Shown piece after piece: positions 25,336 through 34,780 of a stretch of DNA of 50,031 bases. The position numbers were made by a program, and so were the translations under genes. Origin of the DNA: an uncultured SAR116 cluster alpha proteobacterium (GTDB lineage: Bacteria > Pseudomonadota > Alphaproteobacteria > Puniceispirillales > Marisalimonadaceae); NCBI GenBank assembly GCA_902537945.1, contig CACBDG010000017.1, forward strand, positions 1 through 50,031. Direction: 5' to 3'. The notes under the pieces are model-generated. The model made no database searches. It was given only the letters and a program-made list of their open reading frames with translations, and was not told the origin of the DNA. Numbering within the stretch: position 1 is the stretch's first letter; each line of letters starts with the position of its first letter.

Positions 25336-26814
25336 TTATTGAATTTTCTTTTTCGCTACCCCAATTTTCCACATTGCTAATATTGTTAATAGTGTAAAAA
25401 TTATAGCTATGGGATGGTTTAAAAGGTTTTCAAAATTAGGAGTTACTGCAATCGCTTGTCTTAGTGAAAGTTCAAATTGGGGCCCAACAACAAATCCAAT
25501 CAAGAATGTAACAAATGAAAAGTCTAATTTTTTTGCAAAATATCCAAAAATTCCGAAAAATAAAATTAACCAAACTCCTATTATTCCCCCTCCCTGAAGA
25601 TATGAACCAATCGCGCAAAAGAAAATAACTGATGGTATTATTAATCTTAAAGAAACTAGTGAAAGCATAGAAAATATTTTTTGACCAAAAAAACCAATAA
25701 TCAACAAAAGCAGACTTGCACATATCATGGATAGATAAATACCATTTACCAATTGAGGTTGCTGAACAAACATTAATGGACCAGGAGTGACTCCTTGAAT
25801 TATAAAAGCACCTATTAAAATTGCAGCAATTACACTTCCAGGTATGCCTAATGCAAATAGGGGAACTAAACTAGAGGGCACAACCGCATTATCAGCACTT
25901 TCAGCAGCAGCGATGCCCTCTATTGCACCTTTGCCAAATCTGGATGGATTTTTTGCTGCTTTTTTAGCTAAACCATAAGAGAGAAATGATGCAACACTGG
26001 CTCCTAAACCTGGAAGAATACCAACTGTTGATCCTACTAATGTTCCTCTAAAAATAGCAGGAAAACAGAGTTTCCATTCTTGCCAGCTTATATTTTGATT
26101 GATAGATTTTATATTATTTTTCAGTTTTCTTTGTTGTTCCTCTAGAGCTTCTAAACCTCCTAATTGAACAAACATTTCAGCTACAGCAAGCATTCCTATT
26201 GCAACAGGTATTAAAGATAAACCATCAAATAGTTCTAAAATTCCAAAAGTAAATCTAACAGTTGCAGTTTCTATTTCCATACCAACAGTTGAAAACAATA
26301 AACCAAACAATCCTGCAATTAACCCCTTAATAAGAGAATCTCCTGATAAAGCAGCTATAAAGGTTAGTGAAAATAATAAAATAGATGTTACCTCAACTGG
26401 ACCAAACAAAAGTGCATATTCTGCTAGAGGTGCAGCTAAAAAAATTAATAATAAAGTAGCAAAAAAATCTCCAATAACCGAAGCAAAAAGACCCATTTTG
26501 AGTGCTTTTGATGCCTGACCATTTTGGGACATTGGATAACCATCTAAAGCTGTTGGCGCAGAAGAAGGTTCACCAGGAGTGTTTAGAAGTATTGCTGAAA
26601 CTGCACTACCAGCTGTGCTACCTTTAGCTATTCCGATTAAGTAAGCTATACCTGTTAGAGGAGACAAATAAAATGTGATTGGTATAGAAACAGCCACAGC
26701 TGTTCCCTTACCTAATCCAGGAATTACACCAACGACATATCCAAGAAGCACACCAAATGCTATCCATGATATATTATTTAAAGTTAAAACTGAGTTTAAT
26801 AGTTCAAGGCTCAT
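25336..26814 (-). CDS. tctA: Tripartite tricarboxylate transporter, large permease subunit
   Basis: This 492-residue membrane protein has about twelve helices in two halves. TctA motifs visible: GVIPGLGKGTAVAVSIPITF, the GSTAGSAVSAILLNTPGEPSS loop early on, and the mirrored GILPGLGASVASFLSYGLAKK and GAIEGIAAAESADNAV in the second half. It drives ion-coupled uptake of the ligand delivered by the Bug protein. It is separated from tctB by 15 bases. Confidence 0.96.
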   Translation of the reverse strand: MSLELLNSVLTLNNISWIAFGVLLGYVVGVIPGLGKGTAVAVSIPITFYLSPLTGIAYLIGIAKGSTAGSAVSAILLNTPGEPSSAPTALDGYPMSQNGQASKALKMGLFASVIGDFFATLLLIFLAAPLAEYALLFGPVEVTSILLFSLTFIAALSGDSLIKGLIAGLFGLLFSTVGMEIETATVRFTFGILELFDGLSLIPVAIGMLAVAEMFVQLGGLEALEEQQRKLKNNIKSINQNISWQEWKLCFPAIFRGTLVGSTVGILPGLGASVASFLSYGLAKKAAKNPSRFGKGAIEGIAAAESADNAVVPSSLVPLFALGIPGSVIAAILIGAFIIQGVTPGPLMFVQQPQLVNGIYLSMICASLLLLIIGFFGQKIFSMLSLVSLRLIIPSVIFFCAIGSYLQGGGIIGVWLILFFGIFGYFAKKLDFSFVTFLIGFVVGPQFELSLRQAIAVTPNFENLLNHPIAIIFTLLTILAMWKIGVAKKKIQ

Positions 26815-26829
26815 TATCCAATCTTCTTA

Positions 26830-27321
26830 CTAACCAACAGCAGTCCCTAAAACTTGATATAATAAAAAATATGCAAGTAATATCAATCCAGCTGAAAGAG
26901 TTAATATGACCCAAACTTTCTTCAAACCACAAACAACACAGGTGCTTAAAACAAGAAAAATTGAAGCCAACAGAACATCTATATAAGTAAATAATAATAT
27001 ACTGACTAATAGAGATAAGGACAGTAAAAAAACCCTTCTAATTTCAATGACACTGAAATCATTTCTCTCGTTTAACAAACCTAGTTTATCGTCAGTATGA
27101 CTGCCAGCATCTATTTGATTGACGTTTTTGACTGATTTTATGAATAGTAAAATAGATAAGAATGTGATTAAAATTATGCAAATATTGGGTAACAAATCTG
27201 GACCAATTACAGCTTCATCTTCTAAGATTATTTCCCGCGGGATTATAACGAAGTAGAATATTATACCTGTAAAAAAAAGAACTATACTTGATACAAAGTC
27301 TGATTTATTAGAAATTCTCAA
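26830..27321 (-). CDS. tctB: Tripartite tricarboxylate transporter, small permease subunit
   Basis: This is the four-helix TctB partner of TctA, about 163 residues. Hydrophobic segments lie near SSIVLFFTGIIFYFV, LLPNICIILITFLSILLF, VFLLSLSLLVSILLF and the C-terminal ILTLSAGLILLAYFLLY. I place the start at TTG 27321: it overlaps the TGA of the dioxygenase gene (TTGA) and has GAGG six bases upstream. A GTG at 27354 would add 11 residues. Translation is probably coupled to the upstream dioxygenase. Confidence 0.88.
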   Translation of the reverse strand: MRISNKSDFVSSIVLFFTGIIFYFVIIPREIILEDEAVIGPDLLPNICIILITFLSILLFIKSVKNVNQIDAGSHTDDKLGLLNERNDFSVIEIRRVFLLSLSLLVSILLFTYIDVLLASIFLVLSTCVVCGLKKVWVILTLSAGLILLAYFLLYQVLGTAVG

Positions 27322-28316
27322 TTCAATCCTCGTCTTTGAAAAGTTGGTCCCCACTCTCGAGTATTTTTAAATACTTTTGGTAAGGGTCTTTTATTAAATA
27401 AAGTAAGCCATAATCGTAACATACATCTTTTTTTATCAGGATCACTGTAATCCTCATAGTTCTCTCTAGAATGAAAAGTGGTGGCGTTGCTGGCTATTTC
27501 CAAATCACCTGGCATTAACTTGATGCTAAAACAGAATTTTTCGTGATTACACAATTTATCGATCAAATTCATTGCCTCTATTTGTGTTTCTGTTAGTTTT
27601 GGAACATCTGGAAATCTCTGAGCTGTCTCAATGTACCTTCTTTTATGAAGTGCTGACACTAAGTTATCATGTTTAACAAATATTGGCACTTTTTGAAATT
27701 TATCATCGTTTGGGTTTTGGGCCCTTGAATCAAAATAAAAATCTTCTTGAAGAATTTCGCTTAAGTCAGGTCTAGTCTTTTCTATCTCATTAAAGACGGC
27801 CACTGAAGAAACTAATTTAGACAACCCTCCATTCTTGGCATTTCTAAGACACAACAGAGCAAAAACATCCGCTCCATCAGTGTGAAATTGTAGCTCTTCA
27901 TTAGTCTGGAAACCTCTTATATTATCTGTTTTATTGACACTAGACCCAGTATCAGTCACTACATGTAAAAGTGATCCTGCTTTATCTTGAATTTCTGGAT
28001 ACCCTAAATATTGCCCTATTCCCCAGAGCATATATTTAACTTCTTCATCATTAAATTGTTCAACCGGAAGGTTACGTAACAAAACAAAACCAAATCCACT
28101 ATCCAATTGTTTTTGAATCATATTAATTTTTGATGTTAATTTTTCTAAATGAAAATCTGATTTAGTAATATCGTAGAGTTTTTTTCTCGTTGAAATGGAG
28201 TATTTTGTTGCTTCAATAATTTCATCTTTATCTTGATGGTCTAGTTCAAAAAGCCAATTTTTATTATTTTTTAGATCTTGTACTAACCAGTCACCTTTTA
28301 AAGCACAATTGTCCAT
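27318..28316 (-). CDS. TauD/TfdA-type Fe(II)/2-oxoglutarate dioxygenase
   Basis: About 332 residues. The iron site is H-T-D in LQFHTDGADVFALLCL with a distal His in TFHSRENYEDY; the 2-oxoglutarate arginine lies in KKRCMLRLWL. The overall layout resembles gamma-butyrobetaine/TauD-like hydroxylases. The start is set at ATG 28316, preceded by GGGGGA; an earlier ATG adds ten residues without support. It is the first gene of the tripartite transporter operon, so its substrate is probably the imported acid or a derivative, which is inference. Confidence 0.9.
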   Translation of the reverse strand: MDNCALKGDWLVQDLKNNKNWLFELDHQDKDEIIEATKYSISTRKKLYDITKSDFHLEKLTSKINMIQKQLDSGFGFVLLRNLPVEQFNDEEVKYMLWGIGQYLGYPEIQDKAGSLLHVVTDTGSSVNKTDNIRGFQTNEELQFHTDGADVFALLCLRNAKNGGLSKLVSSVAVFNEIEKTRPDLSEILQEDFYFDSRAQNPNDDKFQKVPIFVKHDNLVSALHKRRYIETAQRFPDVPKLTETQIEAMNLIDKLCNHEKFCFSIKLMPGDLEIASNATTFHSRENYEDYSDPDKKRCMLRLWLTLFNKRPLPKVFKNTREWGPTFQRRGLN

Positions 28317-28417
28317 AAATAACTTCCCCCAAAATTGAAGAAACATAAACCCATATATATTAATTTAACTAATTAAATAAATTATTGTAAAGATATTTAT
28401 TAAATGAGAGTTTCAAA

Positions 28418-29161
28418 ATGTTTTTAGACTTAGATTTATATGTTATTGCAATTATGGTTTTGTCAATCTCTATAGGAGGTTTTGTTAAAGGAATTATTAG
28501 CTTTGGATTTCCACTAGTAGCTCTACCAATTTTATCTATCGTTTTACCTGTCAAATCTGCAATTTTTCTGCTTTTTTTTTCATTAATAATAATAAATGCT
28601 AGAGAAATAAAATTAAAAAATTGGAAAAAATATAAAAACATTTCACCTCTTGCATTGGGTATATTTTTTGGGATCATCTTTGGAAGTATAGTTTTTCACA
28701 ATATTGATAATCAACTTATAAGTAAAATCATAGGCATTACAATTATTTTTTCAGTTGCTATTAATTACTATGGAATTAAAATTAAAAAAAGTCTTTTGGA
28801 AAGCAAGCTTTTTTCTTCAATTTACGGCCTATTTTCTGGAATGATAGGAGGAATGACAACGATACTTGGGCCTTTAATTGTTATATATCTTGTAAGCCTT
28901 AATTTAAAAAAAGATTTTTTTAGTGAACTTGTATCACTTAGTGTTTTTTCAACGTTAATACCTTTATATTCAATTTTTTTTATTTATCAAAAAGTAACTT
29001 TCCATGATTTTTTTGTAAGTGCACTTTTCGTAATTCCAGCAATTTTGTTTCATTTATTTGGTTTCAAAATTAGAAGAATTATTCCTCAGATTATGTTCAA
29101 AAATATAGTTTTAATCATTTTAATAATAATCGGAGTATTAATATTGTATAAAAACTTTTAA
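28418..29161 (+). CDS. TSUP-family permease (TauE/SafE-like), second copy
   Basis: This 247-residue membrane protein has the paired TSUP motifs GGFVKGIISFGFPLVALPIL and SGMIGGMTTILGPLIVIYLV. It is the same length as the product at 18076 but clearly diverged. It is the only plus-strand gene between 23 and 38 kb, divergent from the dioxygenase at 27318 and convergent with the one at 29171 (nine bases between stops). Its anion is unknown. Confidence 0.9.
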   Translation: MFLDLDLYVIAIMVLSISIGGFVKGIISFGFPLVALPILSIVLPVKSAIFLLFFSLIIINAREIKLKNWKKYKNISPLALGIFFGIIFGSIVFHNIDNQLISKIIGITIIFSVAINYYGIKIKKSLLESKLFSSIYGLFSGMIGGMTTILGPLIVIYLVSLNLKKDFFSELVSLSVFSTLIPLYSIFFIYQKVTFHDFFVSALFVIPAILFHLFGFKIRRIIPQIMFKNIVLIILIIIGVLILYKNF

Positions 29162-29170
29162 ATAAATAAA

Positions 29171-30019
29171 CTATACAGGTTTATCTCCTTTAATAGTAAC
29201 TCTTCTACCTTTTCTTTCCATTGGATGATAATCCCATACTGCACGGTGCATAGTGCATCTATTATCCCAAAAAGCCATGTCATTTTTGTTCCACCTATAT
29301 CTAATCTGATATTTGAGTTTTTCACAATGATCTACTAGAAAGTTTAATATGTTAGAACTTTCAGTATCAGTTAGACCTTCAATTTTAGTTGTAAAACTTC
29401 TATTAACAAAAATTGCTTTTTTACCTGTTTCAGGATGTTTACGAATTACAGGATGAAGTGAAGATGGACATAATATGTCCTTATCTGAGACACCTCTTTC
29501 TTTATATCTTCCTTTGTAGATATGTGCTGATTCATGCCAAGCATGAAGATCATCTAAAAATTCCTTCATTTTTTCACTTAAGTCATCATAAGCCATATAC
29601 ATATTAGTAAACATGGTATCTCCACCACTTTCTGGAAGAATATGAAGTTGAAGCATTGTTCCAAGTGGAGGTTCCTCATCACATGATACATCAGAGTGAA
29701 ATCTCTCAGAACCATTAGAAATTTTACTATCTTTGTGAGTATGAATTTCAAAAATTTCAGGATAACCATCCATTGTTGGTGCTGCAGGATGCACGTGAAG
29801 AGGTCCAAATGACTTACCTAAATTAATTTGAATTTTAGGAGGTATTTCAGACTGTTCTTGAAAAAATAAAACTTGATATTGGTTAAATGCATCCTTAATG
29901 AATGCCAATTCAGTTCCAGAAATTTCTTTAGATAAATCAACGCCTGTTACCACGCCACCTAGATTTGGAGAATACGGTTTAACTTTTATTTTATTGTTTA
30001 AACTTTTAAGTTCATTCAT
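29171..30019 (-). CDS. TauD-like 2-oxoglutarate-dependent dioxygenase
   Basis: This 282-residue protein has TauD hallmarks: N-terminal YSPNLGGVVTGVDLSKEIS, iron ligands H-S-D (RFHSDVSCDEEPPLG) and the distal His in CTMHRAVWDYHP, and the C-terminal 2-oxoglutarate arginine in RKGRRVTI. The loop GTMLQLHILPESGGDT is typical. Family reactions desulfonate taurine or oxidise aryloxy or fatty acids. It follows the SnoaL-like gene on the minus strand after 118 bases and may be the last member of the PhyH-thiolase-TPP block. Confidence 0.93.
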   Translation of the reverse strand: MNELKSLNNKIKVKPYSPNLGGVVTGVDLSKEISGTELAFIKDAFNQYQVLFFQEQSEIPPKIQINLGKSFGPLHVHPAAPTMDGYPEIFEIHTHKDSKISNGSERFHSDVSCDEEPPLGTMLQLHILPESGGDTMFTNMYMAYDDLSEKMKEFLDDLHAWHESAHIYKGRYKERGVSDKDILCPSSLHPVIRKHPETGKKAIFVNRSFTTKIEGLTDTESSNILNFLVDHCEKLKYQIRYRWNKNDMAFWDNRCTMHRAVWDYHPMERKGRRVTIKGDKPV

Positions 30020-30137
30020 TAATTTTCCCCCATCATAAATTTTTATTATTATATTTTAATTATTTTTGCTTCAAAAAAAAGAAAAAAATCTTCGTGGTAA
30101 TTAATAAATATTTTTAGTTTAATTTTTATTTTTAAAA

Positions 30138-30554
30138 TTAAATTTTCTTACCAAAAGTAGCTGCCATCGAAGTTAAAAAACTCGATCGAAATTGTATGCC
30201 CCAATGACTATTAATATTAGTAACAATCCAAAAAGTTTTAAAATCATGTATAACTTTATTATTTTTATCAAGCCTCAAAAAATGAATTATGAAATGAGCT
30301 TTAGTATCGTTACTTTGAATATGTTGAATATCCTTAATTTCTGTGTGATCCCAATTTTCATTCATTAGAAGTTTTGTCACTTTATCTTGATTTTCAAGAT
30401 ATTCTGATTTTGTAATCACACTTACACTATCATTTGCAAACCTAACATGAGGAAAATTAAATAAATCAGCCATTTTAATGGCATTACGTTCATTAAATGC
30501 TTTTATGTAATCCTCAATTACTTTTTTCCCAATAATTTGTGTATTTGTAGTCAT
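30138..30554 (-). CDS. SnoaL-like (NTF2-fold) protein
   Basis: This 138-residue cone-barrel protein has an N-terminal helix VIEDYIKAFNERNAIKMADLF, then FPHVRFAND and the strands KAHFIIHFLRLD and FKTFWIVTNINSHWGIQFRSSF. The family includes isomerases, hydrolases and ligand-binding proteins, and no catalytic set is assignable. It starts three bases after the HIUase-like gene with a GGAG ribosome binding site that overlaps that gene's end. It is homologous to the broken gene at 8798-9172. Confidence 0.8.
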   Translation of the reverse strand: MTTNTQIIGKKVIEDYIKAFNERNAIKMADLFNFPHVRFANDSVSVITKSEYLENQDKVTKLLMNENWDHTEIKDIQHIQSNDTKAHFIIHFLRLDKNNKVIHDFKTFWIVTNINSHWGIQFRSSFLTSMAATFGKKI

Positions 30555-30557
30555 TTT

Positions 30558-30908
30558 TTATTCTCCATGTGACCACCAAGTTGAGTAAGAATTTTGAGAT
30601 AAGATTATAGGGAAATGATATTTTTTATTTTTATCGGGCATTTTAAATCTAATTACAATTTCATCTACAATATTTTTATTCACGTCGTTATAAACATTTT
30701 TCCAATATTTACCTGTTTGAAATATAAGCTCGTAAGTTGAGTTTTCATTAATTTCGTCCGGATGAACTATTTTATTCAGTCTTCCACCAACATCCATTTT
30801 AGTTTGAAAAAGTTTTCTATTTTCATTTAAATTTTTAAGCATTACTGTAATACTACCCGCGTGAGTGCCATTTGAACCGTTTAAAGTATGTGATGTTATA
30901 ATAGCCAT
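30558..30908 (-). CDS. Transthyretin-like protein related to 5-hydroxyisourate hydrolase
   Basis: This 116-residue protein retains the HIUase active-site residues in their places: H7 (ITSHTLN), R43 (GGRL) and H98 (KYHFPIIL). HIUase opens 5-hydroxyisourate in urate breakdown. The family's C-terminal YRGS signature is replaced here by a longer W/S/H-containing end (YSTWWSHGE), and no other urate-pathway gene is present. A related lactone or hydrolysable ring may be the substrate. Its ATG overlaps the TAA of the thiamine-diphosphate enzyme (TAATG). Confidence 0.8.
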   Translation of the reverse strand: MAIITSHTLNGSNGTHAGSITVMLKNLNENRKLFQTKMDVGGRLNKIVHPDEINENSTYELIFQTGKYWKNVYNDVNKNIVDEIVIRFKMPDKNKKYHFPIILSQNSYSTWWSHGE

Positions 30909-32638
30909 TATTCTATTGATGCCTTATCTCTTTTGTCAGAAGTAGCTGCTACAATTGGGCTGATCACACCTCTACACTTTACATTTAAACAAGCTGTTTT
31001 CCCACTTGATATAGCTCTTTTAAGCGCTGGCACTAACTGTTCTCTTGTTTCAACTAATTCTCCATAACCTCCGAGTCCTTCAAACATTTTATGATATGGA
31101 ATATCTCTAAAATCCGTTGCAAAATGTTTTCCATTTTCAAACAATCTTTCTTGTTGTTGACTGATACAATCCAATCCACCATTATTATCAATGATTACAA
31201 TTATAGGTAAATTTTCCTGAAAAGCCGCTTCAACTGATAATCCACCAGATAGGAAAGCACCATCGCCACTTATAAGTACAACATTTTGTTTAGGATTTTT
31301 TGCTTTTGCTGAAATTGCAAATGAAACACCAACACCCAAAAGAGAGTAATTACCAGGATGCATAATTCCACCTAATTTTTTACCTTTCCATCCTATCATA
31401 TTGACCGCAATCTCAGACCAAAAGTGAGTATTACCTCCATCAAAAATTAACCAATCTTTTTCATTTAGCTGGTTTTGGACATCTAACGATAGTTGAAGCG
31501 GGTGCATTTTATCATTATTTTGCTTATCTTTTTTAGTTTCTTCTTCGATGTGTTTGAACCAATCTTCAACCCATTTTTTTCTGTTGTTTTTCTGAAGGAT
31601 TAACCAATCATCCCAAGTTTCATCCAACTTTAATAATTCACTTAAAAAAGCCCACGGATCTGAAAGTAAAATTTCATCTGCTGCTCTATTATATTCTAAC
31701 TCTTCATGACTTCCATTTATGCATACTAAAAGTGAAGTTTTTAAAAAAAATGGTGGATTACCAAAATTCATTTGATTGTCTAATCTTCCACCTATCATGA
31801 GAATTAGGTCTGAGCTATGAATGGCATCTTTTGATGGGTGATATTGATGAAAATCTGCTAAACCCATATATGGTTTACTATCCTCTGACAAAAGCTTTTG
31901 ATGATAAGGCACATTAAAAATAGGAATACTTAATTTTTCACCTACTTCCTTTAGCCTTTCTTCTGATTTTGACCACCAAACACCGTGTCCAGCAATAATT
32001 ATGGGAGACTTGGATTTTTTTAAAAGATTAATAACTTTTTTAAGTACTAATGGATCAGGCCACGCCTTAGGTATTGTTTTGGCTTTTCTAAAAAATGGTC
32101 TTTCTTCTAAACCAGCATCTGGATAAAAAGATGAAAACATAATATCAACAGGTAAACTGATGTGAACTGGCCCTGGATAACCAGTTGTTGCAGCAGTCCA
32201 TGCTCTATCTACGAATTCACTTATTCTTTCTCCATCAGTTATTTGAATTGAATATTTTACAAGAGGTTTAGCTATTGATACATCGTCGATTTCTTTAAAC
32301 CCCCCTGCGCCCTGTCTTTTTAATGTAGAAGATCCAGTTACAAAAATAACTGGAGACCTTTCTCCGCTTGCCTCTAACATTGCAGGAACTGCGTTTGCAA
32401 ATCCTTCAGGACCAACCAGGCAAACAGATGGTTTTCTTGAGATTCTTGTATAACCATCTGCTAAATGTCCTGCGACTTGTTCATGCGGACAATTTATTAC
32501 TGACATTTGACACTTCATAAAACCTTCTAAAGCAGGATTACAAAAACCACCAGCAAGAGTAAATATATCATCCACGCCTTTTTCTTTAAGAGCTCTTGCT
32601 AAAATCTCTCCTCCCCGTATTTTTATAGTTTGATTCAT
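30908..32638 (-). CDS. Thiamine-diphosphate enzyme, acetolactate synthase / 2-hydroxyacyl-CoA lyase-like
   Basis: This 576-residue protein has the three-domain layout of the POX/AHAS family. E53 (CPHEQVAGHLADGY) is the cofactor-activating glutamate. The middle domain begins near residue 190 (VINLLKKSKSPIIIAGHG), and the diphosphate-binding motif is GDGAFLSGG followed by the paired Asn in DNNGG. The GAGGFKEIDDVSIAKPLVKYS segment resembles both acetolactate synthases and oxalyl-CoA decarboxylase/2-hydroxyacyl-CoA lyases. No small regulatory subunit is adjacent, arguing against a biosynthetic ALS. Context (two PhyH oxygenases, thiolase) favours a C-C lyase role, by inference. Confidence 0.87.
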   Translation of the reverse strand: MNQTIKIRGGEILARALKEKGVDDIFTLAGGFCNPALEGFMKCQMSVINCPHEQVAGHLADGYTRISRKPSVCLVGPEGFANAVPAMLEASGERSPVIFVTGSSTLKRQGAGGFKEIDDVSIAKPLVKYSIQITDGERISEFVDRAWTAATTGYPGPVHISLPVDIMFSSFYPDAGLEERPFFRKAKTIPKAWPDPLVLKKVINLLKKSKSPIIIAGHGVWWSKSEERLKEVGEKLSIPIFNVPYHQKLLSEDSKPYMGLADFHQYHPSKDAIHSSDLILMIGGRLDNQMNFGNPPFFLKTSLLVCINGSHEELEYNRAADEILLSDPWAFLSELLKLDETWDDWLILQKNNRKKWVEDWFKHIEEETKKDKQNNDKMHPLQLSLDVQNQLNEKDWLIFDGGNTHFWSEIAVNMIGWKGKKLGGIMHPGNYSLLGVGVSFAISAKAKNPKQNVVLISGDGAFLSGGLSVEAAFQENLPIIVIIDNNGGLDCISQQQERLFENGKHFATDFRDIPYHKMFEGLGGYGELVETREQLVPALKRAISSGKTACLNVKCRGVISPIVAATSDKRDKASIE

Positions 32639-32728
32639 ATTACCTCACTAAAAGTATAAATATTAAAATTTCTCATGATTTTATGTTTTCCTTAATAACA
32701 TAAGTTATGTATTAATTGATTTTTAAAA

Positions 32729-33544
32729 TTACCATTGATCAATGAATTCATTTGAAAACTGAAATTTTCTTACAGGAGTACCTTCTCCCCTAGGAATTTC
32801 TGCAATAGGATTATTTTTAAAATGATCAACACCTCTAGCCAGCTGAGTTTCAAAGTGGGGCCAAATTGATAAATCTGCTTTAACATTTACAGGAGCAAAT
32901 CTCATTGTAACACCACAGCGTCTTCTATTAGAATTATTTGCTTCAGATCCATGCAGCAAACCATCATCATGCAAAGAAATTTCACCTGCCTTTAAGTTCA
33001 AAGATATTATATCATCTTGTTTTATCTGGTCATATGAAACTTCTTGATCAAGAACTAAATTACTTGCCTTATTTGTGTGATGTTTAAATATACCTTGATT
33101 GTGACTACCTCTTACAACTTTCATTGCAGCATTTTCTTCATCAGTATCATATAAAGCAAGCCATACAGTCACTGACTTAGATGGAGACAATGGCCAATAT
33201 TGAGCATCTTGATGCCACGGAACCACTGATCCATCTTTTGGCTCTTTTAAAAAGAATTGACCACCCCATTGAAAAAAGTTTGGTCCTAATAAATCTTCAA
33301 CATAATCAAGAATTGCTGGTGTTCTACATAAATTATAAAACTTTAAACTTGCTTTATGCCACATATTCGTTTGATTTATGTCAATATTACTACTTAATCG
33401 AGAGCTTAACGAAACGAATAAATTATTTAGATCATCTTTGGCCTCATTATCAAAGACCGGTAATCCTGTAATGTATCCATCTTTTTTGTATTGTTCCTTT
33501 TCTTCATCTGAAAGTCTTCTTACTTTACTAGAAATTTTAAACAT
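32729..33544 (-). CDS. Phytanoyl-CoA dioxygenase (PhyH) family protein
   Basis: This 271-residue Fe(II)/2-oxoglutarate oxygenase has the iron site H-x-D in VPWHQDAQYWPLSPSKSVTV and the distal His in SLHDDGLLHGSEANNSNRR; the Arg in RRRCGVTMRFAP fits the 2-oxoglutarate site. Members hydroxylate acyl-CoAs, ectoine, or other small acids and alkaloids. It is similar to the product at 34781 (same WHQDxQYWP and LHGSE motifs). It is 29 bases downstream of the thiolase gene. Confidence 0.93.
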   Translation of the reverse strand: MFKISSKVRRLSDEEKEQYKKDGYITGLPVFDNEAKDDLNNLFVSLSSRLSSNIDINQTNMWHKASLKFYNLCRTPAILDYVEDLLGPNFFQWGGQFFLKEPKDGSVVPWHQDAQYWPLSPSKSVTVWLALYDTDEENAAMKVVRGSHNQGIFKHHTNKASNLVLDQEVSYDQIKQDDIISLNLKAGEISLHDDGLLHGSEANNSNRRRCGVTMRFAPVNVKADLSIWPHFETQLARGVDHFKNNPIAEIPRGEGTPVRKFQFSNEFIDQW

Positions 33545-33573
33545 TAAAACCTCACATTGATTTATATATTAAT

Positions 33574-34758
33574 TTATAAAACTTCAAATAATCCAGCCGC
33601 ACCTTGTCCTCCACCAATGCACATCGTCACTACTGCATATTTTATTTTTCTTCTTTTGCCCTCAAGCAATGCATGACCTACTAGCCTCGCACCGCTCATT
33701 CCATATGGATGTCCTACTGATATGGAACCACCATTAACATTTAAATTTTCATTTGGAATTCCTAATTTATCTCTGCAATATATAACTTGAACTGCAAAAG
33801 CTTCATTTAATTCCCACAATCCTATATCTTCCATTTTTAAATTCTTTTGTTTTAAAAGTTTTGGAATAGCATAAACAGGGCCTATACCCATTTCGTCAGG
33901 TTCACAACCTGCAACAGCTACTCCGTGACAAATTCCGATTGGATTTAAATTTCTTTTTTCTGCAAGCTTGGCAGACATTAATACTGATGCTGATGAACCA
34001 TCAGACAATTGACTTGCGTTTCCTGCAGTTATAAATGAATTTTCACCCATTACAGGTTTTAGATTTCTTAATCCATCTATGTCAGTATTAGGTCTATTGC
34101 ACTCATCTTTACTTATTTCTACTTCTTCATAATCTAATTGATTATTTGCGTTATTTCTTAAAATTTTATTTGTTTTAACCTTTACAATTTCATCATTGAA
34201 ATAACCTTTATTCTGGGCATTAGCGGTTCTTTTTTGACTTTCTAACGCATACTCATCCTGTTGTTCTCTAGATATTTTATAACGTTTTGACACAACTTCA
34301 GCTGTTTCAATCATACTCATATATATTTCAGGTTTATTTTTAATTAACAATCTATCTTGAGATTTATGTTTATTTGAAAACTCATTCTGAACTAATGAGA
34401 TTGATTCAACTCCACCTCCAACAACTATATCCATTTCGTTACAAGCTATCTGTTTTGCACCTATTGCAATTGCCATGAGACCAGAGGCACATTGTCTATC
34501 AACGCTCATACCTGGAATGTGAATTGGCAAGTTAGATGAAACTGCAGCTAACCTTCCAATATTGTAACCTTGACTTCCTTGTTGAACGGCTGCACCTAAA
34601 ATTACATCTTCTATTTCTGATGGATCTATTCCTGCTTTTTCAATTGATGCTTTGATAGAAAAACTAGCTAATGTTGGAGCATCAGTATCATTAAAAGATC
34701 CTCTATAAGATTTACCGATTGGTGTTCTTGCTGTTGATAAAATTACGGCTTGATCCAT
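33574..34758 (-). CDS. Thiolase (acetyl-CoA acetyltransferase family)
   Basis: This 394-residue type II thiolase performs reversible Claisen condensation or thiolysis of 3-oxoacyl-CoA. The nucleophile is C90 (VDRQCASGLMAIAIG), the catalytic His lies in GHPYGMSGARL (about residue 350), and the acid/base Cys in TMCIGGGQGAAGLFE (about 380). It lies between two PhyH genes with gaps of 22 and 29 bases, which indicates a role in the same degradative route rather than general fat metabolism. Confidence 0.95.
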   Translation of the reverse strand: MDQAVILSTARTPIGKSYRGSFNDTDAPTLASFSIKASIEKAGIDPSEIEDVILGAAVQQGSQGYNIGRLAAVSSNLPIHIPGMSVDRQCASGLMAIAIGAKQIACNEMDIVVGGGVESISLVQNEFSNKHKSQDRLLIKNKPEIYMSMIETAEVVSKRYKISREQQDEYALESQKRTANAQNKGYFNDEIVKVKTNKILRNNANNQLDYEEVEISKDECNRPNTDIDGLRNLKPVMGENSFITAGNASQLSDGSSASVLMSAKLAEKRNLNPIGICHGVAVAGCEPDEMGIGPVYAIPKLLKQKNLKMEDIGLWELNEAFAVQVIYCRDKLGIPNENLNVNGGSISVGHPYGMSGARLVGHALLEGKRRKIKYAVVTMCIGGGQGAAGLFEVL

Positions 34759-34780
34759 TGTACCCCCCTATTAATTAATA

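Noticed and set aside
30908-32638. Calling the thiamine-diphosphate enzyme a biosynthetic acetolactate synthase (ilvB)
   Set aside because: There is no ilvN or other branched-chain gene nearby, and the context is catabolic with dioxygenases and thiolase.
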